Positions 52,987-62,655 are shown, counted from the stretch's first letter. The stretch: 64,000 nt of DNA from Marinobacterium stanieri (GCF_900155945.1 NZ_FTMN01000001.1:62001-126000), one strand, 5' to 3'. Made by a program: numbers and translations. The notes: a model not told the origin generated them from the sequence alone.

Positions 52987-53410
52987 GGGCATAGGCTCCG
53001 GATTCCGGCATGAATACGGCTTCGCACTGACGCGTCTCCAGCCCCAGCAACTGCAGCATCTCTTCCAGTACATGGTCAGGCTTGATGCGCAGCCAGCGAT
53101 CGCCCACTTCAATGCGCACATGGCGGTTGCCCAGGTGGTAGCAGGCGCGCGCGAAGGTACGCCAGTCGTCACAGCCCGCTTCCAGCACCTCTTCCTGGGC
53201 ACCTTCTACCTGAAGATGGCGACCGCAGACCGATTTGAGATACTCTCCCACCAGCAACGGCTTGCCACGCTCAAGAAAAACGCGCACTTCTTCACCGGTA
53301 TCGCTGGTCAGCTTGAGCCGACCGCGATCACGCTGATCATGGGTCAGGGTCACCTTGGCAACCACTGGCTCATGACAATGGGTCCCCAGACGTTCATGCA
53401 CTTCAAACAT
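52961..53410 (-). CDS. ureE: Urease accessory nickel chaperone UreE
   Basis: A 149-residue nickel metallochaperone. It has a peptide-binding-like N-terminal domain (DQRDRGRLKLTSDTGEEVRVFL), a metal-binding domain (ACYHLGNRHVRIEV) and a His-rich tail (HGHHHHDH) that stores nickel. The gene overlaps ureF by 26 bases and starts 40 bases after ureC. Confidence 0.95.
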   Translation of the reverse strand: MFEVHERLGTHCHEPVVAKVTLTHDQRDRGRLKLTSDTGEEVRVFLERGKPLLVGEYLKSVCGRHLQVEGAQEEVLEAGCDDWRTFARACYHLGNRHVRIEVGDRWLRIKPDHVLEEMLQLLGLETRQCEAVFMPESGAYAHGHHHHDH

Positions 53411-53450
53411 CCTGCTTACTCCTTAAAACCGTGCTGCTTGCTCAGCACTC

Positions 53451-55157
53451 TTAAAACAACGTGTATCGCTGACCCAAAGGCAGCACATCAGCCGGTTCAC
53501 AGGTGAGCAGCTCACCATCAGCCCGCACTTCATAAGTCTGAGGATCGACCTGAATATCCGGCTGCCAGTCGTTCAAAATCATGTCCGACTTGCTGATATT
53601 GCGGGTGTTACCGCAGGCCACCAGTTGGCGCTGCAGCCCCAGCTGTTCACGCAGACCCGACTCCAGCGCCTTCTGGCTGACAAAGGTGAGCGATGTCTCG
53701 GCAGCGGCACGGCCAAGAGCCCCGAACATGTGGCGGTAGTGCACCGGCTGGGGTGTGGGAATAGACGCGTTGGGATCGCCCATGGGAGCTGCCGCGATCA
53801 TGCCTCCCTTGATAATAGTGGCCGGCTTAACACCGAAAAATGCCGGTTTCCACAACACCAAGTCAGCCAGCTTGCCCGGTTCAATGGAGCCCACTTCATG
53901 GGCGACACCGTGAGTAATAGCCGGGTTGATGGTGTATTTGGCGATGTAGCGACGGGCACGGAAGTTATCAGCACCGCGTTCTTCATCTTCCGGCAACAGA
54001 CCAAACTGCACTTTCATCTTGTGCGCCGTCTGCCAGGTACGTGTCACCACCTCGCCCACACGGCCCATGGCCTGGGAGTCGGACGAGATCATGCTGAATG
54101 CACCGCGGTCATGGAAAATGTCCTCGGCGGCAATGGTTTCCTTGCGGATACGCGAGTCGGCAAAGGCCACATCTTCAGGGATATTGCTGTCCAGGTGGTG
54201 ACACACCATCAGCATATCCAGGTGCTCATCCACGGTGTTCACCGTGTAGGGGCGCGTGGGGTTGGTGGACGACGGCAACACATTGGAGTAACCGGCGGCA
54301 CGGATGATATCCGGCGCGTGGCCACCACCGGCCCCTTCGGTGTGATAGGTGTGGATGACACGGTTCTTGAATGCACCCAGGGTGTCGTCGACAAAGCCGG
54401 ACTCGTTAAGGGTGTCGGTATGGATCGCCACCTGCACATCGTACTCTTCGGCCACGCTGAGGCAGCAGTCGATGGATGCAGGCGTGGTGCCCCAGTCCTC
54501 ATGCAGTTTCAAACCGCAGGCACCGGCATCCAGCTGCTCGCGCAGCGCCTCAGGGCGGCTGGCGTTACCCTTGCCCAGAAAACCAAGGTTCATCGGCAAC
54601 TGATCGGTGGATTGCAGCATCTTGCCCAGATACCAGGGCCCCGGCGTACAGGTGGTCGCCTTGGTGCCGGTAGCAGGGCCGGTGCCGCCGCCAATCATGG
54701 TGGTAACACCGGACATCAGCGCCTCTTCCACCTGCTGCGGGCAGATGAAATGGATATGGGCATCGATGCCGCCGGCGGTCAGAATGGCGCCCTCACCGGC
54801 AATGATCTCGGTACCCGGCCCGATCACGATGTCCACGCCATCCTGGGTATCCGGGTTGCCGGCTTTGCCGATGGTATGGATACGACCATCCTTGACACCG
54901 ACATCCGCTTTAACGATGCCCCAGTGGTCCAGGATCAGCGCATTGGTGATCACCAGATCCATGGCGACTTCGTTGGTCTCCTGGCTTTGGCCCATGCCAT
55001 CACGCACGACCTTGCCACCACCGAACTTCACCTCGTCACCGTAGGTGGTGTAATCCTTTTCGACTTCGATCCAAAGCTCGGTATCGCCCAGACGAACACG
55101 GTCCCCGACGGTGGGGCCAAACATCTGTGCGTAGCTGCTGCGGTCCATTTTGGCCAT
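53451..55157 (-). CDS. ureC: Urease alpha subunit
   Basis: A 568-residue catalytic subunit hydrolysing urea to ammonia and carbamate. Key segments: [14 protein letters not shown] (nickel His ligands), the carbamylated Lys in [23 protein letters not shown], the mobile flap [22 protein letters not shown] with its catalytic His, and SSDSQAMGR. Nothing essential is missing. The ATG overlaps the ureB stop by one base (TGATG). Confidence 0.98.
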   Translation of the reverse strand: MAKMDRSSYAQMFGPTVGDRVRLGDTELWIEVEKDYTTYGDEVKFGGGKVVRDGMGQSQETNEVAMDLVITNALILDHWGIVKADVGVKDGRIHTIGKAGNPDTQDGVDIVIGPGTEIIAGEGAILTAGGIDAHIHFICPQQVEEALMSGVTTMIGGGTGPATGTKATTCTPGPWYLGKMLQSTDQLPMNLGFLGKGNASRPEALREQLDAGACGLKLHEDWGTTPASIDCCLSVAEEYDVQVAIHTDTLNESGFVDDTLGAFKNRVIHTYHTEGAGGGHAPDIIRAAGYSNVLPSSTNPTRPYTVNTVDEHLDMLMVCHHLDSNIPEDVAFADSRIRKETIAAEDIFHDRGAFSMISSDSQAMGRVGEVVTRTWQTAHKMKVQFGLLPEDEERGADNFRARRYIAKYTINPAITHGVAHEVGSIEPGKLADLVLWKPAFFGVKPATIIKGGMIAAAPMGDPNASIPTPQPVHYRHMFGALGRAAAETSLTFVSQKALESGLREQLGLQRQLVACGNTRNISKSDMILNDWQPDIQVDPQTYEVRADGELLTCEPADVLPLGQRYTLF

Positions 55158-55501
55158 CAGTTCTGCCCTCCATCTTTACTTACAGCATCTGCCTGATCCA
55201 GCGGACCCATGACATCGCCACGGAAGCCATAGATGGTTCGACTGCCGGCATATTCGACCAGCTCGACTTCACGTCCTTGCCCCGGCTCGAAGCGGACAGC
55301 CGTGCCGGATGCGATATTGAGTCGGAAACCTCGGGCAGCATCGCGGTCGAACACCAGGGCCGGGTTCACTTCATAAAAGTGATAGTGGGAGCCCACCTGT
55401 ACCGGTCTGTCACCGTGATTTTCCACCCGTACACGCGTGGTCTTGCGGCCGACGTTGAGTTCGATCTCGCCGGCAGCACTCTGAATTTCTCCAGGAATCA
55501 T
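55157..55501 (-). CDS. ureB: Urease beta subunit
   Basis: A 114-residue subunit of the UreABC trimer: [55 protein letters not shown] 55501 has GGAG upstream (GAGGAGAACACC) and lies 13 bases after ureA. It ends translationally coupled to ureC. Confidence 0.96.
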   Translation of the reverse strand: MIPGEIQSAAGEIELNVGRKTTRVRVENHGDRPVQVGSHYHFYEVNPALVFDRDAARGFRLNIASGTAVRFEPGQGREVELVEYAGSRTIYGFRGDVMGPLDQADAVSKDGGQN

Positions 55502-55514
55502 GGTGTTCTCCTCC

Positions 55515-55817
55515 TCACACAATCGGCTGATGAACGGTGACCAGCTTGGTACCGTCAGGGAAAGTCGCTTCAACCTGCACTTCATCGACCATCTCCGGCA
55601 CCCCTTCCATCACCTGGTCGGCACTGAGCAGGGTCTTGCCATAGCCCATCAGGTCCGCCACGGTGCGACCGTCGCGAGCACCCTCCATGATCTCCATGGT
55701 GATATAGGCCACCGCTTCCGGGTAATTCAGTTTGAGGCCACGGTTCAGGCGGCGCTCTGCAAGCAGGGCCGCAGTAAAGATCAGTAGCTTGTCTTTCTCT
55801 CTTGGCAGCAGTTCCAT
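55515..55817 (-). CDS. ureA: Urease gamma subunit
   Basis: A 100-residue subunit starting [23 protein letters not shown], with [27 protein letters not shown] and the C-terminal [14 protein letters not shown]. Standard separate-gene gamma subunit. It is preceded by GAGGAG and lies 48 bases after ureD. Confidence 0.96.
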   Translation of the reverse strand: MELLPREKDKLLIFTAALLAERRLNRGLKLNYPEAVAYITMEIMEGARDGRTVADLMGYGKTLLSADQVMEGVPEMVDEVQVEATFPDGTKLVTVHQPIV

Positions 55818-55865
55818 TAATCTCTCCTCAGGATTTCAGGTACCCAAAGCACCTGCCCATTCAAA

Positions 55866-56750
55866 TCAGGTAGCCCAGATTCGCGGCGCGCAGGCATCAC
55901 GCCCCAGCAGTTCCGGCCGAATCAATTGCCAGCACTGCTCCAGAAACAAACGTGTCCGCTCGGAGCACTCTCCCAGCGTTCGTATCAGCAGGAATTCGCC
56001 ACTCAGGCTCACGCCGGCCAGAAAATCCAATGCATCAGCACATTCGCGCAGCGGTTCCAGCAGGGGTTCCGCCTGCTCCTGTGCAAAGGGGCCGGCCACC
56101 ATCAACCCGGTCACCGGCTTGTTCTGAAGACCGGCCCTGGCGGTCAATACCGACTGGCTGCGCTCATCCAGCAACAGCTGTTCACGCAACAACAGGCGGC
56201 CTTCCTGACGGATTTGCAGACGCTGCTGCAGCTCACCCTCACCAAAGCCTTTGCCCTGCGCCGGCAATCCCAGACTGGTCACTTCCCAGCCGATAAAACG
56301 GGCATCTGCGGCCAGCTCAACATCAAGATCCAGGCGGGTCCGGGCATTGGGATAGAGGATGGTTTCCAGCGGCAGCCACTCCATGGAGCTACCCTCACCC
56401 ACTTCCAGCCGGACGCGCTGATGCTGCAGTGTGCGGTCCGGACGGGCACGATAGACGCGGCCCGCGCCGGGCGTGGTGATCAATGCGGCTGTTTCAGGCG
56501 CCAGCCGGGCTTCAATTTCCAGCAGATCGCCAGACACCATGCCGCCGGGCGGGTGTAACAGGTAGATATGCGCCAGATCCGGCCCTTCCGGATAAAAGGG
56601 CTTTTGCAGGTGCAGAGGCCCGAAACGCTCGGCACTGGCAACACGACTGCCGCGCGGCGTACGTTTGATGCCCAGCGACAGGCGGGCATGCCAACGGGAA
56701 GGCTCGTGTTGGGCACTGGCAGGCAGGCTGTCAGGCACGGACATATTCAT
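55866..56750 (-). CDS. ureD: Urease accessory protein UreD
   Basis: A protein of about 294 residues, first gene of the ure run. UreD signatures: LSLGIKRTPRGSRVASAERFGPLHLQKPFYPEG, YLLHPPGGMVSGDLLEI, LITTPGAGRVYRA. It forms a nickel channel scaffold with UreF and UreG on urease. The start is uncertain: ATG 56750 is chosen, with ATG 56744 and ATG 56777 as alternatives; ribosome sites are weak for all. Two NtrC-like palindromes lie just upstream. Confidence 0.92.
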   Translation of the reverse strand: MNMSVPDSLPASAQHEPSRWHARLSLGIKRTPRGSRVASAERFGPLHLQKPFYPEGPDLAHIYLLHPPGGMVSGDLLEIEARLAPETAALITTPGAGRVYRARPDRTLQHQRVRLEVGEGSSMEWLPLETILYPNARTRLDLDVELAADARFIGWEVTSLGLPAQGKGFGEGELQQRLQIRQEGRLLLREQLLLDERSQSVLTARAGLQNKPVTGLMVAGPFAQEQAEPLLEPLRECADALDFLAGVSLSGEFLLIRTLGECSERTRLFLEQCWQLIRPELLGRDACAPRIWAT

Positions 56751-56794
56751 GCGGTAGCAACACCCTTGATTGTTCATTTTTGAGTCACACATTC

Positions 56795-56809
56795 GCACCA
56801 TTTGCGTGC
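56795..56809 (-). promoter_or_regulatory. NtrC-like site 1 upstream of ureD
   Basis: GCAC-CATTTGC-GTGC has the NtrC dyad spacing (GCAC-N7-GTGC), with the inner purine position mismatched. It is centred 42 bp from the second site, four helical turns, which favours cooperative binding. Confidence 0.5.
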
Positions 56810-56836
56810 AAACCTGATGACCCGACACCTAATTGC

Positions 56837-56851
56837 GCACCATGTAAGTGC
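56837..56851 (-). promoter_or_regulatory. NtrC-like site 2 upstream of ureD
   Basis: GCAC-CATGTAA-GTGC matches the NtrC pattern GCACY-N5-RGTGC fully; the arms extend to GCGCAC/GTGCGC. Urease genes are often nitrogen-regulated, so control by NtrC is a reasonable inference. Confidence 0.55.
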
Positions 56852-56897
56852 GCATCATGATCGAGAAGTTGTTTTCCCTATCCTTATGCACCAATGT

Positions 56898-56913
56898 GGC
56901 AAAAAGCATGCCC
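56898..56913 (-). promoter_or_regulatory. Sigma-54-like promoter upstream of ureD
   Basis: On the minus strand GGGCATG-CTTT-TTGCC matches the sigma-54 -24/-12 pattern TGGCAYR-N4-TTGCW except at the two ends. Transcription would begin near 56887 toward ureD. The two NtrC-like dyads would then lie downstream of the start point rather than upstream, which is unusual. Confidence 0.45.
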
Positions 56914-56931
56914 ATTTTGGTGCTGACACAA

Positions 56932-56959
56932 AAAAGCCGCGGATTTCGCCGCGGCTTTT
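56932..56959 (-). terminator. Terminator after urtE
   Basis: Perfect 11-bp stem AAAAGCCGCGG / CCGCGGCTTTT with loop ATTTCG, just beyond the leftward urtE stop and followed on that strand by T residues. It separates the urt operon from the ure operon. Confidence 0.9.
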
Positions 56960-56966
56960 GCCTGTC

Positions 56967-57662
56967 TCAGACCGCCAGATACTGGCGAATCAGGTCATCA
57001 TTGAGGTTGTCCATGCGATCTGCCGCGACGATGCGGCCCTTCTCCATCAGCCGGAACTCCTTGCCGACACGGCGAGCAAAACCAAGCTTCTGTTCTACCA
57101 GAATCACGGTCAGCCCCTCCTCTTCATTGAGCTTGAGGATGACATCGCCAATCTGCTTGACGATGTTGGGCTGGATACCTTCGTTGGGCTCATCCAGGAT
57201 CAGCACTTTAGGGTCCAGCACCAGTGCACGACCAATCGCCAGCTGCTGTTGCTGACCACCGGAAAGGTCACCGCCACGGCGGTGCATCATGTCGCCCAGT
57301 ACCGGGAACAGCTCGAAGATCTTCTCGGGGATCTCCTTCGCCTTGTCCTTGCGGATCGGCAGACCGATGCGAAGGTTTTCCTCGACCGTGAGCAGCGGAA
57401 AGATGTCACGCCCCTGAGGGACATAACCGATGCCGGCCTTGGCACGATACTCCGCCGGGCGGGTATGCAGCGGCTGTCCCTGCATCTGGATCTGACCGCT
57501 CTCCACCGGCAGCAACCCCATCAGGCACTTCAGCAAGGTGGTTTTGCCAACACCGTTGCGCCCCATGATGCAGGTACAGGAGCCCTCTTCGATCTCCAGA
57601 TCCAGGTCCCATAGAATGCGGGTGCCACCGTAGAGCTGGTTAACATTTTGAATGGAGATCAT
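56967..57662 (-). CDS. urtE: Urea ABC transporter ATPase UrtE
   Basis: A 231-residue ATP-binding subunit of the LivF type. Walker A GRNGVGKTTLL, signature LSGGQQQQLAIGRAL, Walker B KVLILDEPNEGIQ. LYGGTRILWDLDLEIEEG at the N-terminus matches UrtE. It powers high-affinity urea uptake with UrtD. The ATG overlaps the urtD stop by four bases (ATGA). Confidence 0.95.
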   Translation of the reverse strand: MISIQNVNQLYGGTRILWDLDLEIEEGSCTCIMGRNGVGKTTLLKCLMGLLPVESGQIQMQGQPLHTRPAEYRAKAGIGYVPQGRDIFPLLTVEENLRIGLPIRKDKAKEIPEKIFELFPVLGDMMHRRGGDLSGGQQQQLAIGRALVLDPKVLILDEPNEGIQPNIVKQIGDVILKLNEEEGLTVILVEQKLGFARRVGKEFRLMEKGRIVAADRMDNLNDDLIRQYLAV

Positions 57663-58492
57663 GCTTCTTCCCCCAGATACACTTCGATCACGTCACGGTT
57701 GTTCTGCACCTGCTCCATGGTGCCTTCCGCCAACACACTGCCCTGATGCAGCACCGTTACGGTGCGTGCAATGCTGCGGACAAACTCCATGTCATGCTCA
57801 ACGACAACCACGGTATGGTCACCGGCCAGCGAGGTGAGCAGCTCAGCGGTTTTTTCGGTTTCTTCCGCCGTCATGCCGGCAACAGGCTCATCCACCAGCA
57901 GCAGACGCGGCTCAGCCACCAGCAACATGCCAATTTCCAGCCACTGTTTCTGGCCGTGGGACAAGGCACCGGCCAGCATGAAGCGGTGCTCCTTGAGGCC
58001 GATAATCTCCAACACACGGTCGATGTGATCGATTTCAGTGGGTGACAGACGCGCCATCAGCGTTTGCCAGATGCCCTTCGCGGTTTTCAGCGACATTTCC
58101 AGGTTGTCGAACACGGTATGCGCTTCAAACACCGTGGGCTTCTGGAACTTGCGGCCAATGCCCAGCTGGGCAATTTCCGGTTCCGACTTTTCCAGCAAGT
58201 TGATGGTCTGGCCGAAATAGACACTGCCTTCGTCACACTGGGTCTTGCCGGTAATCACGTCCATCATGGTGGTCTTGCCGGCACCGTTGGCACCGATCAA
58301 ACAGCGCAACTCACCATCATTGATGTAGAGGTTAAGGTCATTGAGCGCCTTGAAGCCGTCGAAGCTGACACTGACCCCTTCCACATAGAGCAGCACGTTT
58401 TTGGATACGTCGACCGGCGCTGCCGGCGGCACCAGGAACGGCCATACACGGTCCGGGCGCATGAGTTCGCGAGCATTATCGATTGCGGTCAT
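57659..58492 (-). CDS. urtD: Urea ABC transporter ATPase UrtD
   Basis: A 277-residue LivG-type ATPase. Walker A GANGAGKTTMMDVITG, signature ALSHGQKQWLEIGMLL, Walker B LLLVDEPVAGM, switch VVVEHDMEF. The ALSHGQKQWLEIG form of the signature is typical of UrtD. Four-base overlaps with both neighbours show tight coupling. Confidence 0.95.
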   Translation of the reverse strand: MTAIDNARELMRPDRVWPFLVPPAAPVDVSKNVLLYVEGVSVSFDGFKALNDLNLYINDGELRCLIGANGAGKTTMMDVITGKTQCDEGSVYFGQTINLLEKSEPEIAQLGIGRKFQKPTVFEAHTVFDNLEMSLKTAKGIWQTLMARLSPTEIDHIDRVLEIIGLKEHRFMLAGALSHGQKQWLEIGMLLVAEPRLLLVDEPVAGMTAEETEKTAELLTSLAGDHTVVVVEHDMEFVRSIARTVTVLHQGSVLAEGTMEQVQNNRDVIEVYLGEEA

Positions 58493-59634
58493 GAGTGCGC
58501 CTCCTGCTGTGCGGCTTTTCCTGCTTTACGTTCACGGCTTGCGGCCAGCTGACCACTGAGCCCGACCAGGCCTTTGGGCAGATACAGGGTGACCAGTACA
58601 AAGAGTGCACCCAGCGCAAACAGCCAGCCTTCCGGCATGATTGCGGTAAAGCGGGTCTTGGCGTAGTTGACCAGCAGCGCACCGATGACGGCACCATAGA
58701 GGGTTCCACGACCACCCACGGCGACCCAGACCACCACTTCGATGGAGTTCAGCGGCGAGAACTCGCCCGGGTTGATGATGCCCACCTGAGGTACGTAGAG
58801 CGCACCGGCCATGGCGGCAATCAGGGCGGAGAAGACGAACAGCCATACCTTATACAGGTCGGTACGGTAGCCAAGGAAACGCGCACGGGCTTCGCCGTCA
58901 CGAATCGCCACAATCAACTTGCCCATGCGGGACTTGAGGATCAGATGGCTGAGGATATACACCACGCCCAGCATCAGTGCAGTGGTCGCAAAGAGCGCCA
59001 CTCGGGTGGTGTCGGACTGCAGATCAAAGCCGAGGATATCCTTGAAGTCGGTCAGACCGTTGTTGCCGCCAAAGCCCATTTCATTGCGGAAGAAGGCCAG
59101 CATCAGCGCGTAGGTCAGCGCCTGGGTCATGATCGACAGGTAAACACCGGTGACACGGGAGCGGAACGCCAGCCAGCCGAACACGAAGGCCAGCAGCCCC
59201 GGTACCGCCAGTGCCATCAGCATGGCGAACCAGAACTGATCCATGCCCATCCAGTACCAGGGCAGGCTGTCCCAGTTGAGGAATACCATGAAGTCGGGCA
59301 GGTCCGGGTTGCCGTAAACGCCTCGATCACCGATCTGGCGCATCAGGTACATGCCCATGCCGTAGCCGCCCAGGGCGAAGAAGGCACCATGGCCCAGGCT
59401 GAGGATACCGCAGTAGCCCCAGATCACATCCACCGCCAGCGCCAGCATCGCATAGGAGAGATACTTGCCCAGCAGGGTAATGGTGTAGGTGCTGACATGA
59501 AGCGGTGAGCTTTCCGGCAGCATCAGGTTGGCCATTGAGGCCAGGGTGGTGACCAGGAACAGTACGGTTACGAACGGCAGTACCCGATGACCGGGGGTAC
59601 GACCGGCGGCAAATAGCTGAGTCAGCCAGTTCAT
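58489..59634 (-). CDS. urtC: Urea ABC transporter permease UrtC
   Basis: A 381-residue LivM-type inner-membrane permease with about ten helices. UrtC-like blocks: DVIWGYCGILSLGHGAFFALGGYGMGMYLMRQIG, NNGLTDFKDILGFDL, GRGTLYGAVIGALLVNYAKTRF. Overlaps urtB and urtD by four bases each. Confidence 0.94.
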   Translation of the reverse strand: MNWLTQLFAAGRTPGHRVLPFVTVLFLVTTLASMANLMLPESSPLHVSTYTITLLGKYLSYAMLALAVDVIWGYCGILSLGHGAFFALGGYGMGMYLMRQIGDRGVYGNPDLPDFMVFLNWDSLPWYWMGMDQFWFAMLMALAVPGLLAFVFGWLAFRSRVTGVYLSIMTQALTYALMLAFFRNEMGFGGNNGLTDFKDILGFDLQSDTTRVALFATTALMLGVVYILSHLILKSRMGKLIVAIRDGEARARFLGYRTDLYKVWLFVFSALIAAMAGALYVPQVGIINPGEFSPLNSIEVVVWVAVGGRGTLYGAVIGALLVNYAKTRFTAIMPEGWLFALGALFVLVTLYLPKGLVGLSGQLAASRERKAGKAAQQEAHS

Positions 59635-61244
59635 TCAGCCGCCCTCCCTTTCTGCGGGAAGAGTCCTTTGGGACGCTTCTGGATAAACAGGATGATGAAG
59701 ACCAGAACCAGGATGCTGGCAAGCACCGCACCGGTGACCGGCTCCAGGAACTTGTTGGCAATACCGAGCGAGAAGGCTGCAACCAGGGTACCCCAGAGGT
59801 TACCCACGCCACCAAACACCACCACCATGAAGGAGTCGATGATGTAGGACTGGCCCAGATTCGGCCCCACGTTGGTCAGCTGGCTCAGTGCTACCCCGGC
59901 GATACCGGCGATACCGGAGCCAAGGCCAAAGGTCAGCGCATCCACGCGACCGGTGGGAATACCCATGGATTTGGCCATATCACGGTTCTGCGACACAGCA
60001 CGCACGTTAAGACCCAGCGAGCTTTTCTTCAGCAGCAACATCAGCGCGAAGAACACCAGCAGTGCAAAGGCCAGGATGTAGAGACGGTTCAGCGTCAACG
60101 ACAGCACCGGGTTGATCTCCCAGGCACCGGACATCCACTCGGGTGAGGCCACCTGACGGTTCAGCGGTGAGAACACGGTACGCACCAGCTGCTGCAGCAC
60201 CAGACTGACACCAAAGGTCGCCAGCAGGGTTTCCAGCGGACGGCCATGCAGGTGACGAATCACCAGACGCTCCAGCAGTACACCAGCCATGCCGGATACA
60301 ACAAAGGCCGCCGGAATGGCCACCCACAGCGAGTATTCGATATGGTTGGGCATCAGCAGCTGTACCACATAGGTGGTGTAGGCACCCAGCATGATCATTT
60401 CGCCATGAGCCATATTGATCACGCCCATCACGCCGAAGGTGATGGCCAGACCGATGGCGGCAAGCAGCAGCACCGAGCCCAGGCTCAGGCCAAAGAAAAG
60501 CTGGTCGATAAAGGCGTAGAACTCGACTTTCTGTTCAATTCCCACCAGCGCTTTCTGCGCCGCTTGCTGCACCTGGGGTGAAGGGTCGTTGTCAGCAATA
60601 CGGTTCAGCGCGTTGCGCACGTCACCTTCCAGGCTGCCTTCCAGCTGTGCGATCGCTTCGATGCGATCAGACGCTTCAGCGGCTGATTCCAGGCGGTAAA
60701 GCGCCAGCGCCATGTCCATGACATCTTTCACGTTACCCGCGCTTTCATTCAGGCGCGCTTCGCGAATGGACGCCAGGGTGTTTTCATCCAGGTCAGACAA
60801 CAACGAACGCACCGCGCTTTCTCGCACGGCGGCGCTTTCCGAACCCAGCTGCAAACGCGCAATGGCATCACGCAGATGCCCGCGCAGACGGTTGTTGACG
60901 CGGATTTTCTTGATGTCACGACTGGATAGCGGCTCGATTTCGCTGCCGCTGAGCATGTCGATAAAGGTTTCCTGACCGGCCTCTTCGCTGACCGCGATGA
61001 CCTGTCGAGAGGATTTGATGTAGTAGAGATCGCCTTCCAGCATGTAGCTGAACAGCGGTTGCAGGGCTTCACCACCCTCGGCTTCCAGTGCATCAAGGAC
61101 CGGAATCGCCTTGCTCAGGCTGGATTCGGTCAACTCCTGCAGCAGGGGTTCAAGCTCGGACGGGAGAGGCTTCTCGGCGGCCGTTGCCGACAGCGACAAC
61201 ATCAGGCCGAGGCAGTAACAGCAGATCGCCAGTAATCGTTTCAC
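59631..61244 (-). CDS. urtB: Urea ABC transporter permease UrtB
   Basis: A protein of about 537 residues. The signal peptide (VKRLLAICCYCLGLMLSLSATAA, translated with Met) and a ~230-residue helical periplasmic extension are typical of proteobacterial UrtB. A LivH-type permease domain follows (GVMGVINMAHGEMIMLGAYTTYV, FGGVGNLWGTLVAA). GTG 61244 has GGAG seven bases upstream and is preferred over the longer frame to 61295. A GC-rich hairpin lies between urtA and this start. Confidence 0.93.
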   Translation of the reverse strand: MKRLLAICCYCLGLMLSLSATAAEKPLPSELEPLLQELTESSLSKAIPVLDALEAEGGEALQPLFSYMLEGDLYYIKSSRQVIAVSEEAGQETFIDMLSGSEIEPLSSRDIKKIRVNNRLRGHLRDAIARLQLGSESAAVRESAVRSLLSDLDENTLASIREARLNESAGNVKDVMDMALALYRLESAAEASDRIEAIAQLEGSLEGDVRNALNRIADNDPSPQVQQAAQKALVGIEQKVEFYAFIDQLFFGLSLGSVLLLAAIGLAITFGVMGVINMAHGEMIMLGAYTTYVVQLLMPNHIEYSLWVAIPAAFVVSGMAGVLLERLVIRHLHGRPLETLLATFGVSLVLQQLVRTVFSPLNRQVASPEWMSGAWEINPVLSLTLNRLYILAFALLVFFALMLLLKKSSLGLNVRAVSQNRDMAKSMGIPTGRVDALTFGLGSGIAGIAGVALSQLTNVGPNLGQSYIIDSFMVVVFGGVGNLWGTLVAAFSLGIANKFLEPVTGAVLASILVLVFIILFIQKRPKGLFPQKGRAAE

Positions 61245-61269
61245 GGTGAGACTCCAGAGAAAAGAGAAG

Positions 61270-61293
61270 GCGGCCCCGCCGTGACAGGGCCGC
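61270..61293 (-). terminator. Intra-operon hairpin between urtA and urtB
   Basis: 7-bp stem GCGGCCC / GGGCCGC with a 10-base loop, followed on the minus strand by a pyrimidine-rich run (CTTCTCTTTTCTC). It may be a leaky terminator or mRNA stabiliser letting the binding protein be made in excess over the permease. Confidence 0.5.
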
Positions 61294-61309
61294 AAGGGAA
61301 ACGCTCAAA

Positions 61310-62596
61310 TCAGTTGGCTTGGCCGCCGCAGGATTTGGTTTCCACGTTGTAGTTGCCGCACTTGACCGGAGCGGTCCAGTCAGCAAGCAGGTCCTTGGAA
61401 CCTGGCAGGAAGTCGGACCAGGCATCACCGGCGACGACGCCATCGGTTTCCCAAACCACCTCAAACTGACCATCATCCTGGATCTCGCCGATCAGTACCG
61501 GCTTGCTCAGGTGGTGGTTCTTGTTCATGACGGCAGTGCCACCGGTCAGGTTCGGTACTTCCTGGCCGATCATCGCCTGCTCGACTTCATCAACATCGGT
61601 CGTACCGGCATCGGTCACCGCCTGAGCCCACATGTTGAAGCCGATATAGGTGGCTTCCATCGGGTCATTGGTCACGCGGTTTTCATCACCGGTGAAGGCA
61701 TGCCATTTCTGGATAAATTCGCTGTTGAGGTCAGTATCCACGCTCTGGAAGTAGTTCCAGGCGGCCATGTGGCCGACCAGCGGGCCGGTGTCGATACCGG
61801 ACAGCTCTTCCTCACCCACGGAGAAGGCCACCACCGGGATGTCTTCAGAGGAAACGCCCTGGTTACCCAGCTCCTTGTAGAAAGGCACGTTGGCATCACC
61901 ATTGATGGTGGAGACCACCGCGGTTTTCTTGCCTTCGCCACCAAATTTCTTGATGTCAGACACGATGGACTGCCAGTCTGAGTGACCAAACGGGGTGTAG
62001 TTGATCATGATGTCTTCGGCAGCCACCCCTTTGTCTTTCAGGTAGGCTTCGAGGATCTTGTTGGTGGTACGCGGATACACGTAGTCAGTGCCCGCCAGTA
62101 CCCAACGCTCCACTTCAAGCTCGTTCATCAGGTAATCCACGGCCGGGATTGCCTGCTGGTTGGGTGCCGCACCGGTGTAGAAAACGTTTTTGGAGGACTC
62201 TTCGCCTTCATACTGGACCGGGTAGAACATCAGGCCGTTCAACTCTTCCAGTACCGGCAGTACGGATTTGCGAGATACAGAAGTCCAGCAGCCGAAGATC
62301 ACGTCGACTTCTTCCTGAGTCAGCAGCTCACGGGTCTTCTCGGCAAACAGCGGCCAGTTGGATGCCGGGTCAACAACGACCGGCTCCAGCTGTTTGCCCA
62401 GCAGACCGCCCTTCTTGTTCTGTTCTTCGATCATCATCAGCACGGTGTCTTTCAGCGTGGTTTCGCTGATCGCCATGGTGCCGGACAGCGAGTGCAGCAC
62501 ACCAACCTTGATGGTATCGGCAGCCAGAACGCTGAATGAGAGAGTGGATGCGCCTACAGCCATGGCAACGCCGGCAGCCAGTGATTTGATCTTCAT
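61310..62596 (-). CDS. urtA: Urea ABC transporter substrate-binding protein UrtA
   Basis: A 428-residue periplasmic binding protein. The signal peptide (MKIKSLAAGVAMAVGASTLSFSVLAA) is followed by a LivK/UrtA-type fold: TIKVGVLHSLSGTMAISETTLKD, FGCWTSVSRKSVLPVLEE, FYPVQYEGEESSKNVFYTGAAPNQQ. The FYPVQYEGEE stretch and gene order mark it as the urea rather than branched-chain amino acid type. It is the first gene of urtABCDE and a strong candidate for nitrogen control. Confidence 0.95.
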   Translation of the reverse strand: MKIKSLAAGVAMAVGASTLSFSVLAADTIKVGVLHSLSGTMAISETTLKDTVLMMIEEQNKKGGLLGKQLEPVVVDPASNWPLFAEKTRELLTQEEVDVIFGCWTSVSRKSVLPVLEELNGLMFYPVQYEGEESSKNVFYTGAAPNQQAIPAVDYLMNELEVERWVLAGTDYVYPRTTNKILEAYLKDKGVAAEDIMINYTPFGHSDWQSIVSDIKKFGGEGKKTAVVSTINGDANVPFYKELGNQGVSSEDIPVVAFSVGEEELSGIDTGPLVGHMAAWNYFQSVDTDLNSEFIQKWHAFTGDENRVTNDPMEATYIGFNMWAQAVTDAGTTDVDEVEQAMIGQEVPNLTGGTAVMNKNHHLSKPVLIGEIQDDGQFEVVWETDGVVAGDAWSDFLPGSKDLLADWTAPVKCGNYNVETKSCGGQAN

Positions 62597-62655
62597 TGCA
62601 GTACCCCCTTCGGTTCCAAGTCGCTCAGTGCGGGTGGAACCCTCGTTATCGATCG

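Noticed and set aside
53625-55196. Rightward open frame of about 523 codons opposite ureC
   Set aside because: The opposite strand encodes an intact UreC; the antisense translation has no recognisable motifs.
56897-56912. Sigma-54-like element on the plus strand (TGGCAAA-N4-ATGC)
   Set aside because: It is the reverse face of the same near-palindrome used by the ureD-directed element, and no rightward gene follows.
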